This document shows, piece after piece, positions 23,075 through 34,673 of a stretch of 64,000 nt of DNA. Under the pieces are notes generated by a model. It did not search any database and was not told the origin of the DNA. It was given only the letters and a program-made list of their open reading frames with translations. Every line of letters starts with the position of its first letter. The stretch's first letter is position 1. Source of the DNA: Lunularia cruciata (lineage: Eukaryota; Streptophyta; Marchantiopsida; Lunulariales; Lunulariaceae); the NCBI GenBank assembly GCA_948567375.1, contig OX419757.1, positions 68,634,001-68,698,000 of the forward strand. Direction: 5' to 3'. Position numbers and translations under genes: made by a program.

Positions 23075-23501
23075 ACATAAAAGACCAAATCTGAGGATAG
23101 AAATAAGAGAATGAAAACTCATATTGGGACACTTAAATGAGGGAAAAATTTGAATTCCTAGCATGAGCTTTGGTTTTGGTATTTATAGGTAGCATACAAG
23201 GCCTTTGAGAAGTTTCTCAAGAAGGTTCTTCAAGCCATTTTCTTAGAGTGCAAGCCAAGTTAACCAGGAAGCTTCTCAAGAAGCTTCCTTCTAGAAGTCA
23301 CCTACTTGGCGTGCAAGCTAAGCTAGTTGGAAGCTTCTAGAAGCTTCCTTCTAGAAACTACTTACTTGAGGTGCAAGCTAAGCTAGCCAGGAAGCTTCCC
23401 AAGAAGCTTCCTAGGTACTTCTAGAATATTCTAGGCTAATTTGTCTTATGTGCTACTTCATAAGCCGGACAAACTTCGTCGTTAAACTCCATATTGTTAC
23501 A
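23075..23501 (-). repeat. Element A 5' LTR with heat-shock-element-like arrays
   Basis: This LTR is about 427 bp and about 20 bp longer than the 3' copy, mostly through an extra GAAGCTTC block. TATAAATA lies on the minus strand at 23180-23187. Upstream of it are a four-unit GAAgcTTCtaGAAgcTTC (23330-23347), TTCtaGAA (23349-23356) and TTCtaGAAtaTTC (23419-23431). The U3 placement of these motifs, upstream of TATA in the element's own direction, is what an LTR promoter needs. Confidence 0.88.
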
Positions 23502-23506
23502 TACAT

Positions 23507-24180
23507 CCTCTACAAGGACGTTTAAGAAGCATGTGATAAAATCCTTGGATCCTACTAGCACTCCAAGAATATGTAATATGTAGATGTGACACACCCTTTT
23601 GGAAGCTCAAGGTGGGGAGGAATACCTTAAGAGGGCGATGCTCTACACTTTGACACCTTGACTCTCAAGGCAACGCTCGGTAGTCAAATGATCAAAGGCC
23701 TGCCTAATCTAATCTACAAGGCCCACACTATATATATTGTCTACTAAGGAGAGAAATACACAACCAAGCATGGCCAAAGTAGTAGATAAGAGAGTTATGT
23801 CGTGCAAACAAACTCAAGATTAATAACTCCAACACAAACTACTTACTTACTTTACCTAAGCTAGTAAGTAATTACCTAACTAAGTACTTTACTTACTTAC
23901 TTTACCTAAGCTTACTTACTTTACAAAGGTTGTAATTTAAGCTTAATGTTCTTACATTTGCAACCAAATTCAGCATAACAACTTACATTCAAAATAATCA
24001 ATACCAAAACTTCAGATATTATTTTTTATGTATTTCAAATTACTTATACAATAATTACCATATCTAGAGGCTTAATTATCAATGTTTATAAATTTTTAAT
24101 AATTTTTGTAAAATGTGGTTTGTATCATCATAAAACATGGATACATTAGTGATATCATACTCAACACTATGATTAAAAGC
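23507..24180. other. AT-rich spacer with TTAC microsatellite
   Basis: This stretch continues the flank interrupted by element A. A TTAC/CTTA-rich simple repeat occupies roughly 23840-23930. No coding sequence is recognisable. Confidence 0.55.
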
Positions 24181-25330
24181 AATCCCTTGGACTTGTAATA
24201 CCTATAATACTTAGACAAATTTTCTAAAAGGTGAAAATTAGCTTAGTAATATCTATACAGATGTTATACATGATGGTCTAATTGGAATAGATGGAGTAGT
24301 CACCAAAAGTGGAATTCTACTAATAATGCATAGGTCAAAAATATGCCAAAAAATTAGAGCCAATTTTGGAGGCCTAAACAAAAGAATTAAACCTCCAAAA
24401 AAATTCTTAACCCCTAGAGGAAGAGACATTCCATTTTCCTCCAAAGGAAGGAGTAAGATTATATACCTTTCCACCATGAGGACAATGTAAGATTTTATTT
24501 TTTGAAAAGGCATTGCCTTCTTCCCCTCAGTTTGTCTTTTTGAGATCTTTCTAGCATTACCACCTCCATGTTATTTTGAGCTTTTTATATAAAGATTCCC
24601 AAAATATTCCCTTTGGTCAAACTTGTTTGTCCAACCAGATTGGGACCAAGGTTTACATGTCACCAATCCATGTATCTAATCTAAGGATGTAGCTCCCTCA
24701 GAGTGGATCTTCTCCACTATATAATAAAGTCAAAGTGCTCATTTGGGGTATCAAAACCTTGGAGGAATTCCAATCTCGTGTTCTGGTGTCTTTGGATTTC
24801 TGTTTTGGAAAGAGTATGGGATAGGTCTTCCTAGAGGATAATTTCTAGCACCTAATTTTCCCCTCCCAAATTCCACCATATCAAGGTTATGAACATCCAA
24901 TTTGAGCAAGTGAAAGTATACCTTGTTTACCATTTTGGAGCGGATTTCAAGAACATAGTAATGAATGCACCAAACCCTATGATTCTACTTATTGTGATGT
25001 ATGATATACAATGGTATTTGACCATTTACATTCTATTATGATGCAATGGATATCAATATCCCAAATCTTCTCTTGTTCAATACTCAAGTAGAAATCCATT
25101 ATATAGTTAGGCTAAAGTGATATTTAGGGATTTTGTAGTTTGCAATTTTGTGAGGAGTATTATCAACAAGTGATAGCCTATGAGGCCCCAATGGTAGTCT
25201 CAATAGTCCATGTTCCTTCTTGACTGATCATATTTATTTTGAAGTAGGAAGTATCTATTGAGAGTCCATCATGTGTACAAATCATGGAACTGTAGTTGTA
25301 CGATCTGATGCAAGGATCTTACTATACCTC
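24180..25330 (+). mobile_element. Old truncated relative of element B (LTR plus leader)
   Basis: 24180-24765 aligns by eye with the LTR of element B: TTTTGGAGGCCTAAAC, TTGTTTGTCCAACCAGAT, and a TATA-like CTATATAATAAAG near 24717 all recur in order. 24840-25250 aligns with the region after element B's primer site (about 28980-29345), including CTCAAGTAGAAATCC and GAGGAGTATTATCAACAA. Divergence and indels are much greater than between element B's own LTRs, so this is an older copy. No further pol sequence follows. Confidence 0.75.
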
Positions 25331-26622
25331 ATATTGGTCAATATCCATAAAATTTATACCAAAATCAACCTCATCACACTAGATCAACTCCCTATAGTTA
25401 CAAAGATTGAGTTTGGATTCTAAGCTCAACTTAAAATTGAGATCATACTCTTATTTATAGTTTTCTACTATCAAACCTTATCTCTTCTTTGGTGTTTCAA
25501 AATTATTTCTTTTATAGAATATTAAAATATTTTTGGAAGTCTTCCATTAATAGGTTTTAAGAGTATTTGGCCTTTATAAAGCTCTTATCAAGGGTTTTTC
25601 AAGGTACTAAGAGCCTCAACTTTAAGTAAGAATTATTCTTGCTACTTACTCTAAGATTTCTCCTACTCACATTTTTGTCATTAGACTAACATTCAAGTTT
25701 TGGATACAAAGACTTTATTATTTGAGTGCCAAATCATATGAAAATATATACAATAAATGTAGTTATACATTTCTATCCAACTTGGAGTAATAATCTTGTG
25801 AAAGTAACTAGTATACTAAATCTATCTAAACGTACAAAATTGTTATCCAAGAGAGTTAAATAGGTTAAATATAGCCTACTAGAAAGTGAACCAAAATACT
25901 ACTACTAGAAAATGAACCAAAATTTTGTACTTTTAGATTTCTTCCATCAACTTCTTTTCTCTCTTACAAGGTTAAAGTCTCTAGTAAGGCTATATTTTTA
26001 GCTCATCTCCTAATTTGTGCTTATGGATCTCAACTTATTTGTGCTCTTCCTCAATCTGAATAATAGTACCTCTACCATATCAAATCAATATGGTCTTTGT
26101 CATGTAGTTCATGTTTGGTATCATGTAGTGTGATGCTATATAGTGTGATGGTATAATTAAATATTGTGTAATGCTTATTTATGGAATGCTACTTTGTTTG
26201 CTAAGGCATTATTTTGAATCTTCTAATCCTTCTTCTAGACTTGTATTTTGTAATTCAATTGTTAATACTACTCCTAGATATTATGTTAACTATATTAACT
26301 ATATTAACTATGTTATGTAATGCTTATTGCTAATGAAACCAACACAATTTAATTATGATTATGAATCATCAAATCTGAAGAATATCTCTTCCATTTGGCT
26401 AATTGTGCATTCTAAAGGGCATAGATTTTACTCAAAATATATGTCGTGCATATATACATTGCTACACAACATACATTGTTATCAACATCATACACTATAG
26501 AAGCACAACTCACCCATAAGTTATACATAAACTCTTAAGTGCCACAATAATCAAATCATTTACAACTCAAATCAATCAAACTCAGATCAATACTTGATCT
26601 GATCCTCAACAACTTGCAAACA
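25331..26622. other. AT-rich DNA, no gene
   Basis: Nothing coding is recognisable. Short repeats of TTAACTATA occur near 26283-26320. The segment 26446-26551 duplicates 26997-27104, just inside element C. Confidence 0.5.
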
Positions 26623-26991
26623 ATTGGGCACTGATTATAGTCAAGTCACACCCACTCTAGCTAAGAGACTCCAGGTGATGCTCACCGGCTTTCTGTCCAC
26701 TCTAGCCAGGAACTCAAAGGCTCAACATCAAAGAAGTGAGCTCTCTGGAGCTTCACTTCCACGGAATACTCTTGATTTTGACCTAGGTCTCATCCCAACG
26801 GTCCCGCTGATGGCACACCTAACAGTGTGGATGGTGCAAGTGATAGTGGGCCCCGTAATGAAGTCAGTAACCTAAACCTAAATCTGACCGTTAGAAAGTA
26901 GTCTATGAGTAACTGCCAAAATGCCTCTAATTACTATCACTAGAACTCCAATGTCCAAGAAATCTAGATGCAACACTACAAATGGCGTGAC
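26623..26991 (-). repeat. Element C 3' LTR (diverged)
   Basis: It matches the right LTR strongly from about 26690 to 26991 (CTAGCCAGGAACTCAAAGGC, CCCAACGGTCCCGCTGATGG, CACTACAAATGGCGTGACA) and weakly at its outer end. Many substitutions separate the two copies, which marks an old insertion. Confidence 0.75.
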
Positions 26992-27339
26992 AGCTGTCGT
27001 GCGTATATACATCACTACACAACATACATCACTGTCAACATCATACACTATAGAAGCACAACTCACACATAAGTCATACATAAACTCTAAAGTGCCACAA
27101 TCGACTCCTAGCTAGCGGTTAGGTCCCTATAACTCCATATAGCTATCTACTCCAAGTATATGGTATACCCTATGATGGGTAAAGATAAGGAGGCCGGGTG
27201 TTATGGAGCCCCATTGTTAGTAGTCTATCTGCAATCTATACCATATAAAGAATGAACTAGCTATAGGTCAAGTACATCTAGGACATAACCACTATCCCTT
27301 AGGAACCATCATGAGGGGAGGAGTCATACATGCCATATG

Positions 27340-28109
27340 TTATCCTCTCGAATAGCTATCACACATTAACATAGTAGCAGCTCCACTAGAAGAGCCACAT
27401 AACATACACCTCAAGCCTGCACATACAAGTGCCAAGCTTGGGTCCATAATACCATCAATGTTTGGGAGGTGGCATGGCGTGCAATTGTGCACATGATCCT
27501 TCCAAACAACATCATCACGTCTTTCTAACACAAGGACTCCAGATGGCAAAACCTCACACACTCTCAAGATAGTGCAACTTGTTGAAACATCAAGTGTTGT
27601 TGGTGCTGTCTGCTAAAAATATACATAGTCTCATGGATGAAATCAACGGATCAAGGATCTATAACCTCCTCCTTGAATGGTAGCATAGCGTAAAGTATCT
27701 CTATGTTGAGCAATTGCCAAGTTCTCAAAGGCCATCGGCATCACTCTCCAAAAGATCTCTGCCCGCTAAGAACATGCGCTCATCTATACATATAGGTCAT
27801 CCAAGTCCAAGACTACAGTAGCATCTTGACAAATGGTTACAGGTAATTCTAGATCTCGTCCATAGAGTGGAAAGTACAGAAAGAAGGATGCTAAGGAAGC
27901 TTGCCGGTTGAACCGATAGCCCATGGCCAACCAAGGTAATTGGAAATCCCAATCTCCCAAGTGGCCTCTCTACAAACCATACTTTTGCAATCCTCTCTTC
28001 ACTATCTGAACCACTCTCTTTGCTAAGCCATCTGCCTCAAGGGGATCTTAGGAGGTAGTATGGTGATCAATCAAAGCCTTGTCACACAAGACTTGAAACC
28101 CCCCCCCCA
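27340..28109 (-). pseudogene. Element C integrase C-terminal part
   Basis: Beyond element B the minus strand resumes with integrase-like codons (LAKRVVQIVKRGLQKYG, FQLPWLAMGYRFNRQASL) and an open 75-codon tail at 27340-27567 (RVCEVLPSGVLVLERRDDVVWKDHVHNC). It is degraded by stops. No chromodomain is visible. Confidence 0.65.
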
Positions 28110-28114
28110 AGAAC

Positions 28115-28846
28115 TATAATGCCAAGAGCTAGCCATATGATCTAGATGTGAAATTTGGTTTGGTAACATCTAGAATGATGTTATACATGATGGTAAAAAT
28201 AGATCAGATAGAAGTATCACCAAAAGAGTACTTTTACTAAAAGAGCAAAAACCAAAATAAACTTGAGAACCTTAGAACCAATAGCTAGACATATGATTTA
28301 AAGGTGAGAATTGGTTTGGTAACATCTGGAAGAATGTTACACATGATGGACTAGATAAATCAGAAAGGGGTATCACCAAAAGGGGACTTCTACTAATAGA
28401 GTAGGAACCAAAATATACCTGAAATCTTTGAAGGCAATTTTGGAGGCCTAAACGGATGAATTAGGCCTCAAAAATGTGCACATGCTCTCCAATGGAAGAA
28501 AGGTTGGCCTTCCCTCCTCCCTGGTTTGTCTCATTGAGAGTTTTCCAGTGGTACCTTATGTGATTTTGAGACTCTTATAAGAAGATTCCCTAAAAGATCC
28601 CCTCCGGTCAAAGCTTGTTTGACCAACCAGATAGGACTTAGACCGACATATCACCCATCCAAGTAAGTAATCCAAGGGTGGAGCTTGGTGACATGTCACT
28701 TATCTGTGTGCCTAATCCTATGGTGGAGCTTCCTTGGAGGATATCCTCTTTGTCTATATAATAATGAGAAGGTGCTCCTTTGGGGCACCAAATGTTGAGT
28801 GTGTAATTTGTGTTTCTCTCTCTTCTCTTGTCCTCGGAGTATTACA
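28115..28846 (+). repeat. Element B 5' LTR
   Basis: It begins TATAATGCC and ends GTATTACA. The terminal inverted pair implies an ancestral TG start changed to TA. A TATA box TATATAAT lies at 28755-28762. A run of ten C residues sits just outside, at 28099-28108. Confidence 0.92.
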
Positions 28847-28847
28847 A

Positions 28848-28859
28848 TGGTATCAGAGC
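28848..28859 (+). other. Primer-binding site, tRNA-iMet type
   Basis: TGGTATCAGAGC, one base inside the 5' LTR, is the standard complement of the initiator-methionine tRNA 3' end used by plant LTR elements. Confidence 0.93.
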
Positions 28860-29440
28860 AAGTGTCTTAGTCCAAGAGAGTGGATCACCCCTCTTGGAAG
28901 AGCACAAACTACTAAAATTGAGTAATTTGAGGTGGAGAACATAGAGTAGTTGCTAGACTTAGGAAGGACTTTAGAGAGCAGACGGGATGGATGCACCGGG
29001 AGGACAATTTCCCGCATTAGCTTTCCATTCCTGAATCCATTCCACATCAAGGTTATGTACATTGCTAGTTTATCACTTTGGCGCAAAATTCATGGACAAG
29101 GTGATGAACTCACCAAACCCGATGATTCTACCTGTGGTGATATATGATAGAGAGTGGGATTTGACAATGATATGGATGTGAATGTCCCAAATCCTCTCCC
29201 TTTCAACACTCAAGTAGAAATCCGTTATGTAGTGAGACCGAAAGTGATATTTAGAGATTTTATGGTTAGAAATTTTGGCGAGGAGTATTATCAACAATTG
29301 ATAGCTTCTAAGGTCCTAATGGTAGTTCCGACAGTTTGTGTGCTTTCCAGAGTGATGATATTGACTTTGTATTGAAGTAGATAGTAGTAATTGAGTGTTG
29401 CAGGAATCATGGATCCGCAATTGCAAGAGCTGGTGCAAGA

Positions 29441-30420
29441 ATGCAAGGGATTTTGAATGAATTTCGAGAGATTAAGATTACCATGGAGACATTACAAAGT
29501 CAAGTGCAAATCCTCAGGAACGATCAAGCCATGCAAGAAGAAGAGCCGTCTCAAAACCCAATACTTGCGACTGAAGTACTTGGAGAGGTACCTATACCTA
29601 TGAACCCTATCAATGATGAAGCCACATTGCTACTCCGGATGAAGAAGACCTGCAACATTGAGCTTTACAAGGGGTAGCGTATGATGGGAGTAGTGGAAAA
29701 CTAGATCTCGAGAATGAACCAATATTTCTGATTGTTCTCAACAGAGATCACAAAGCATGTTACAGGCGTGTTTGCATGTGGATACTTGACCGATAAAGCC
29801 CTCACATGGTATGATGCTTGGTACAATCCATGTTGGCAGAGAGAAGGGAGGTCACATGGATATCAATGCAAGAAGGATTGTTGAAGAATTTGCAATTGGT
29901 GGATTCTGTGCAAATAGCTTGAACCCGACTATGGGATTGAGACAAAAGAACAGCATACAAGAGTATGTGGAAGCATTTTTGGATCTACAAGTTGCAATAA
30001 CCAACATCAGTCCAATAGAGGCTCTTGATAATTTCAAACAAGGGTTAAAGGAGCGGATTCGCCAAGAAGTCATGGTGCAAAATCCTTGCACGGTATTTGA
30101 AGCCATTGCTTGTGCACAGAGAATAGCAGGAGCATTGGGTGGAGGTGAAGGAGAAGTTCCACCTCAACATTATTGGGCAGAAATGCCACACATGGGTGGA
30201 CCCGTACCGATGGAATTGGGAAACCTTTGATTTCAAGATCAAGGAGCACTATCGCTTCAAGGAGAGCGTGGACGGGTAGAAGAACAAAGAGATGTATCTC
30301 TATGGCAAGATAGAACTCGAGGAGAACAACGCCATTGTTACAATTGTGGTCATATTGGGCAAATATCTACCAACTGTCACACTCGTTTCCCTAGAGGCCC
30401 TCGGCCTTCATAGAGGCAAT
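29441..30420 (+). pseudogene. Element B gag
   Basis: Frames at 29441-29677 and 29811-30230 give a gypsy gag (LTDKALTWYDAW near 29790, then VEAFLDLQVAITNISPIEAL and FKQGLKERIRQEV). The zinc knuckle near 30330-30372 reads CYNCGHIGQISTNC, with Gln where the CCHC consensus has His. Stops separate the frames. Confidence 0.8.
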
Positions 30421-30570
30421 CTTTGAACAACATAGAGAGGCACATTGAAGAGGAAGAGGTGGAAAAAACTTCAGAAAATGAAGATCACCAGTAAATGTAC
30501 CTTGCGGCCTTATTGGCTCAATAAGGAAGAAGAGAAGTAAGGGAAGGAAGAACACTAATGTGCATAGATC

Positions 30571-30950
30571 TTGAAAGGCAACCTCACAATTGATTGTCGT
30601 GAATGGAGTCCTAAAAGGCAATCAAGTGAGAGTATTCATCGATCCGGGAGCAACAAAGAATTTCTTATCTCACACTATTGCAATAAGATTGGGAAGGATC
30701 TAGAGAGAGATGGGAGTGAAGAAGTAGAGTTGCCTAACGGGCAAACAGAGAGGATTGAATCATTACTTAGATGGGTCACACTCTTTGTACGAGAATATTA
30801 GGAAGCAATTGAGTGGCGAGTGATACAATTAGCTCGTTATGATGCAATCTTAGGCATGCCATGGATGGAGCATTACAACCCTATGGTAGATTGGATGAAG
30901 AAAGTAGTGAGAACCCACCAATGGTCAATCATTGGGGTTAAAGAAAAATC
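30571..30950 (+). pseudogene. Element B protease
   Basis: In the right frame the sequence near 30615-30660 reads FIDPGATKNFLSH, the gypsy protease active site with DPG instead of D-S/T-G. The MPWMEHYNP region near 30857 matches the end of the domain. Frame changes and a stop interrupt it. Confidence 0.7.
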
Positions 30951-31090
30951 ACCCAAGTAGGATCTGCCTCTATATGTCATAAAGACGGTAACTATCAATA
31001 AGACCGATAGATGTTCATTTATCGGTCTAATCAATAGGTCTAATAGGAGAAGTCTAGAGTATACAACTTGATGGAAAAATTCCTAAGAAA

Positions 31091-31747
31091 TTGAAGGTTG
31101 TGGTGGATGAATTTCAAGATGTCTTTCTCGATGATCTACACTCAAGATTACCACCAAAAAAGAGAGTAGATCATAAAATTGAGACACTCCCAGGGAAGAC
31201 ACCTCCTTGTAAGGCCCCATATGGCCTATCACCTCATGAGTTGGAGGAGTGTAAGACTCAAATTGGGGAGATGTTGCATAAGGGGTTCATCCAACCTAGC
31301 ATATCACTATATAGGGCTCCTATCTTGTTTGTGAAGAAGAAGGATGGTACAATGCGCATGTGCATTGACTATTGAGGTCTCAATCAGCAAATAGTGAAGA
31401 AAAAATACCCCTTACCTCACATGGATGACCTGTTTGATCAACTCCATAGAGCGAGATACTTCACCAAATTGGACTTGCGGAGTGGTTACAATCAAATCCG
31501 AATTGCAGAGGAGGATGTGTACAAAACTGCCTTTTGAACCAGGTATGGCCACTTTGAGTATCTTGTGATGCCTTTCGGCCTCACCAATGCATCTGCCACT
31601 TTCATGAGTCTAATGAATGACATATTTCGTCCATACTTGGATAAGTCTATTATCGTCTTCTTGGATAATATCTTAGTGTACAATAGCATAATGACGGAAC
31701 ACAAACAACATCTACAAGAGGTCCTCCATATTCTAAGACAGAATTGA
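31091..31747 (+). pseudogene. Element B reverse transcriptase
   Basis: 31091-31375 covers the fingers (APYGLSPHELEECK, FVKKKDGTMRMCIDY) and ends at a stop. 31565-31747 covers the palm ([13 protein letters not shown]) with the catalytic motif VFLDNILVY: the second Asp of the DD pair is Asn. That change alone should abolish polymerisation. Confidence 0.92.
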
Positions 31748-32350
31748 TTGTATGCCAAAATCTCAAAGTGCGAGTTTGGCAAGTCTGAAGTAGACTACTT
31801 GGAGCATAGAGTAAGTGCAGAGAGCATTCAAGTATTGACAGATAAAATAGAGGTCATTCAAAACTGGAGTGTCCTAGAAGATCAGACTCAACTCAAGAGC
31901 TTCTTGGGGTTGACGGGATTTGTCAAGGACTTCTCCAAGGTTGCACAACCTTTAACAACACTACTTGGCAAGGGGAAGAAGTGGACATGGAGAACCACAC
32001 AAGAGTTGGTCTTTCAAGAATTGAAAGCCGCCTTGCTACATGCACCAATTTTGAAGAGGTATGACCCAAAATGTCCAATCAAGTTGGCTATAGATGCATT
32101 AGGTGTAACAATAAGAGCAGTCCTACAACAAGAGTGGCATGACGGATGGCATCCAATTGCATATTTTTCTCAAAAGTTGTTACCGGCGGAGTGCAACTAC
32201 CACACCATAGAACAAGAAGAGCTGGCCATTGTTCTAGCAACCAAGCATGGGAAGCACTGGCTGGGCAAGAAGGCATTTATAGTAGAGACAGACCCCAAAC
32301 CTCTAGTCTACATTGAGACACAAAAGGATCTATCTCTTTGCCAGATTTGA
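31748..32350 (+). pseudogene. Element B RT connection and RNase H
   Basis: This 200-codon frame holds CEFGKSEVDYLEH, LKSFLGLTGFVKDF and the RNase H core (LAIDALGVTIRAVLQQEW, YHTIEQEELAIVLATKH, FIVETDPKPL). The usual TDAS reads IDAL. A stop follows at 32348. Confidence 0.9.
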
Positions 32351-32377
32351 TAGGCAAAGTGGCGACAACGCTTCAAC

Positions 32378-33430
32378 ATGACAATCACCTACGTGGAAGG
32401 GAAGAAGCAACTTGCAGATGCATTCACCCGCATGCCAATGACAAACAACTTGGTGACAGAGGTTAAGATTAACCCTAAATTCTGGCTAGAGATTCAGGCT
32501 GCTACAAAAACTAATCCACAGATTGTAGAAGCGCAATCATCCAAAGGCGTCATTAGCACCCAAGGACTCACCTTTTGTGATGGCAGATTATGGATCCCAA
32601 ATGTCCCAATATTGTGCACCACCATTCTAGCGGAATGTCATGATTCGGCCATTGCAGGTCATGTCGGAGTGGACAAGACCTTGGATGCAATCCAATGCCA
32701 TTATTATTGGCCTAAGATGAGCAACAACGTGATAGACTATGTGTGCAACTGCCTACTTTGTCAACAAAACAAAGCTTCTAATCAAGCTCATGCAAGGCTC
32801 CTTCAACCTCTCTCCACGCCTACCCAACATAAGGAACAAGTGAGTATAGATCTCGTTTGTGAATTACCCAAGGCCACCTCAGGGTTTGACTCCATTGTGG
32901 TCTTTGTGGAACGGCTCAGCAAAATGATTCATGTACGCCCTACCACCAAGGATGTGACCGCTCCACAACTAGCTCAATTATACTTAGATGTAGTCTTCTC
33001 TCACCATGGCTTGTCTTGAGTACTTATCACTGATAAAGACACTCAATTCACTAGTTTGTTTTGGCAAACACTCTTTGGGTTCTCCAAAACCAAGGTGGCC
33101 ATGTCAACAACTTACCACCCACAAAAAGATGGCCAAACAGAGTGGGCTAATTGCACGATAGAAGACATGTTACATGGCTTCACCTTAGAAGAGCAAGAGA
33201 GGTGGGACACCATACTCCCATTGGTGGAATTTGCTTACAACAATTTAGTGAATGCATCCACCCAAGTCACTACGTTCTTCCTTATATATGGTGAGCATCC
33301 CTTCACACCTTCTAGCTTGATGAAGATCCATCCAATGGCTACCAAGGTCGATGCAGTCAACACGTTTGTTTCTAGAATCCAAGAAGGTGTAGAGAGCGTC
33401 AACCACAGATTACAGATTGCACAAAATTGA
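32378..33430 (+). pseudogene. Element B integrase
   Basis: The first frame (32378-33019) has the end of RNase H (DAFTRMP), the HHCC finger (CHDSAIAGHVGVDKTLD ... CNCLLCQQNKAS) and the first core Asp (QVSIDLVCELP). A stop interrupts before TDKDTQF (second Asp, near 33030). The next frame (33056-33430) gives the Glu region (DGQTEWANCTIEDML) and FAYNNLVNASTQVTTFF. Confidence 0.9.
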
Positions 33431-33922
33431 CAAAAGCAGTATGCTGATGCATACCGTAGGCACATGGAGTTCAATGTTGGGGATCAAGTGTGGCTATTGA
33501 CAACCAACCTCACATTAGTTGGACCTCGTAAGCTCAGACCTTGTTTTATTGGACCTTTCTCAATTCTTCATCGCGTCGGTGCTGTGGCCTATCACCTCTA
33601 GAACCCACCACACATGACGATCCATCCCGTGTTACATGTTTCCCTACTATGCCAATATGCTCCCCGCTTAGGCTAGGGTCATTCCACCCAAGACATTTGA
33701 CCTTGTCTGACACTCATTGATGGCACAAAGGAATATGAAGTGGAGGATATTCTCCAAAAATGCATGTGTGATACTCACCATCCGCAGGTGGACTATCTAG
33801 TACAGTGAAAAAATTACCTCCTCTATGAAGCAACTTGGGAGCCCGCTGCCAATTTGACACATGTACTGGTGTTGGTGCAAGTATTTGAGCAACAATTGCA
33901 CAACGAGGACGTTGCGTCTTAA
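33431..33922 (+). pseudogene. Element B integrase tail and chromodomain
   Basis: After a stop at 33428 the frame continues with GDQVWLL, LRPCFIGPFSILHRVG and HPVLHVSLL, then a chromodomain near 33735-33895 (YEVEDILQK, DYLVQ, stop, KNYLLYEATWEPAANL). The coding region ends at a TAA at 33920-33922. Confidence 0.85.
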
Positions 33923-33933
33923 AAGGAGGGAGA
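33921..33933 (+). other. Polypurine tract of element B
   Basis: AAAAGGAGGGAGA lies directly before the 3' LTR. This is the expected primer for plus-strand DNA synthesis. Confidence 0.88.
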
Positions 33934-33935
33934 TC

Positions 33936-34668
33936 TATAATACCAAGAGCTAGCCATATGATCTAGATGTGAAATTTGGTTTGGTATCATCTAGAATGAT
34001 ATTATACATGATGGTCAAAATAGATCAGATAGAAGTATCACCAAAAGAGTACTTCTACTAATAGAGCAAAAACCAAAATAGACTTGAGAACCTTAGAACC
34101 AATAGCTAGACATATGATTTAAAGGTGAGAATTGGTTTGGTAACATCTGGAAGGATGTTACACATGATGGACTAAACAGATCAAAAAGAGGTATCACCAA
34201 AAAGGGACTTCTACCTATAGAGTAGGAATTGAAATATACCTAAAATCTTTGAAGGCAATTTTGGAGGCCTAAACGGATAAATTAGGCCTAAAAAATGTGC
34301 AAATTTCCCCCCAAAAAAGGAGTGGTTGGCCTTCCCTCCTCCTTGGTTTGTCTCATTGAGAGTTTTCCAATGGTACCTTATGTGATTTTGAGACTCCTAT
34401 AGGAAGATTCCCTAAAAGATTCCCTCTGGGCAAAGCTTGTTTGACCAACCAGATAGGACCTAGACCAACATGTCACCCATCCAAGTAAGTAATCCAAGGG
34501 TGGAGCTTGGTGACATGTCACCTATCTGTGTGCCTAATCCTATGGTGGAGCTTCCTTGGAGGAGATACTCTTTGTCTATATAATAAAGAGAAGGTGCTCC
34601 TTTGGGGCACCGAATGTTGAGTGTGTAATTTGTGTTTCTCTCTCTTCTCTTGTCCTCGTAGTATTACA
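33936..34668 (+). repeat. Element B 3' LTR
   Basis: It begins TATAATACC, ends GTATTACA and is followed by AGAAC. It differs from the 5' LTR by scattered substitutions over its whole length, so the insertion is considerably older than that of element D. Confidence 0.92.
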
Positions 34669-34673
34669 AGAAC

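Larger units (their letters stand above)
17865..23501 (-). mobile_element. Element A: Ty3/gypsy chromovirus, decayed
   Basis: Two direct LTR copies flank a minus-strand gag-protease-RT-RNase H-integrase-chromodomain series. TACAT occurs on both outer flanks (17860-17864 and 23502-23506), a 5-bp target duplication. A tRNA-iMet primer site TGGTATCAGAGC lies on the minus strand at 23063-23074, immediately inside the 5' LTR, and a short purine stretch (GCGGGGAA) lies inside the 3' LTR near 18274-18285. Frameshifts and stops break every domain, so it is not autonomous. Confidence 0.92.
28115..34668 (+). mobile_element. Element B: Ty3/gypsy chromovirus, complete but defective
   Basis: LTRs of 732 and 733 bp flank the element and AGAAC is duplicated at 28110-28114 and 34669-34673. 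It carries a tRNA-iMet primer site, a polypurine tract, and gag, protease, RT, RNase H, integrase and chromodomain on the plus strand. Numerous in-frame stops and altered catalytic residues show it is inactive. It inserted into the integrase of element C, which lies in the opposite orientation. Confidence 0.95.
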
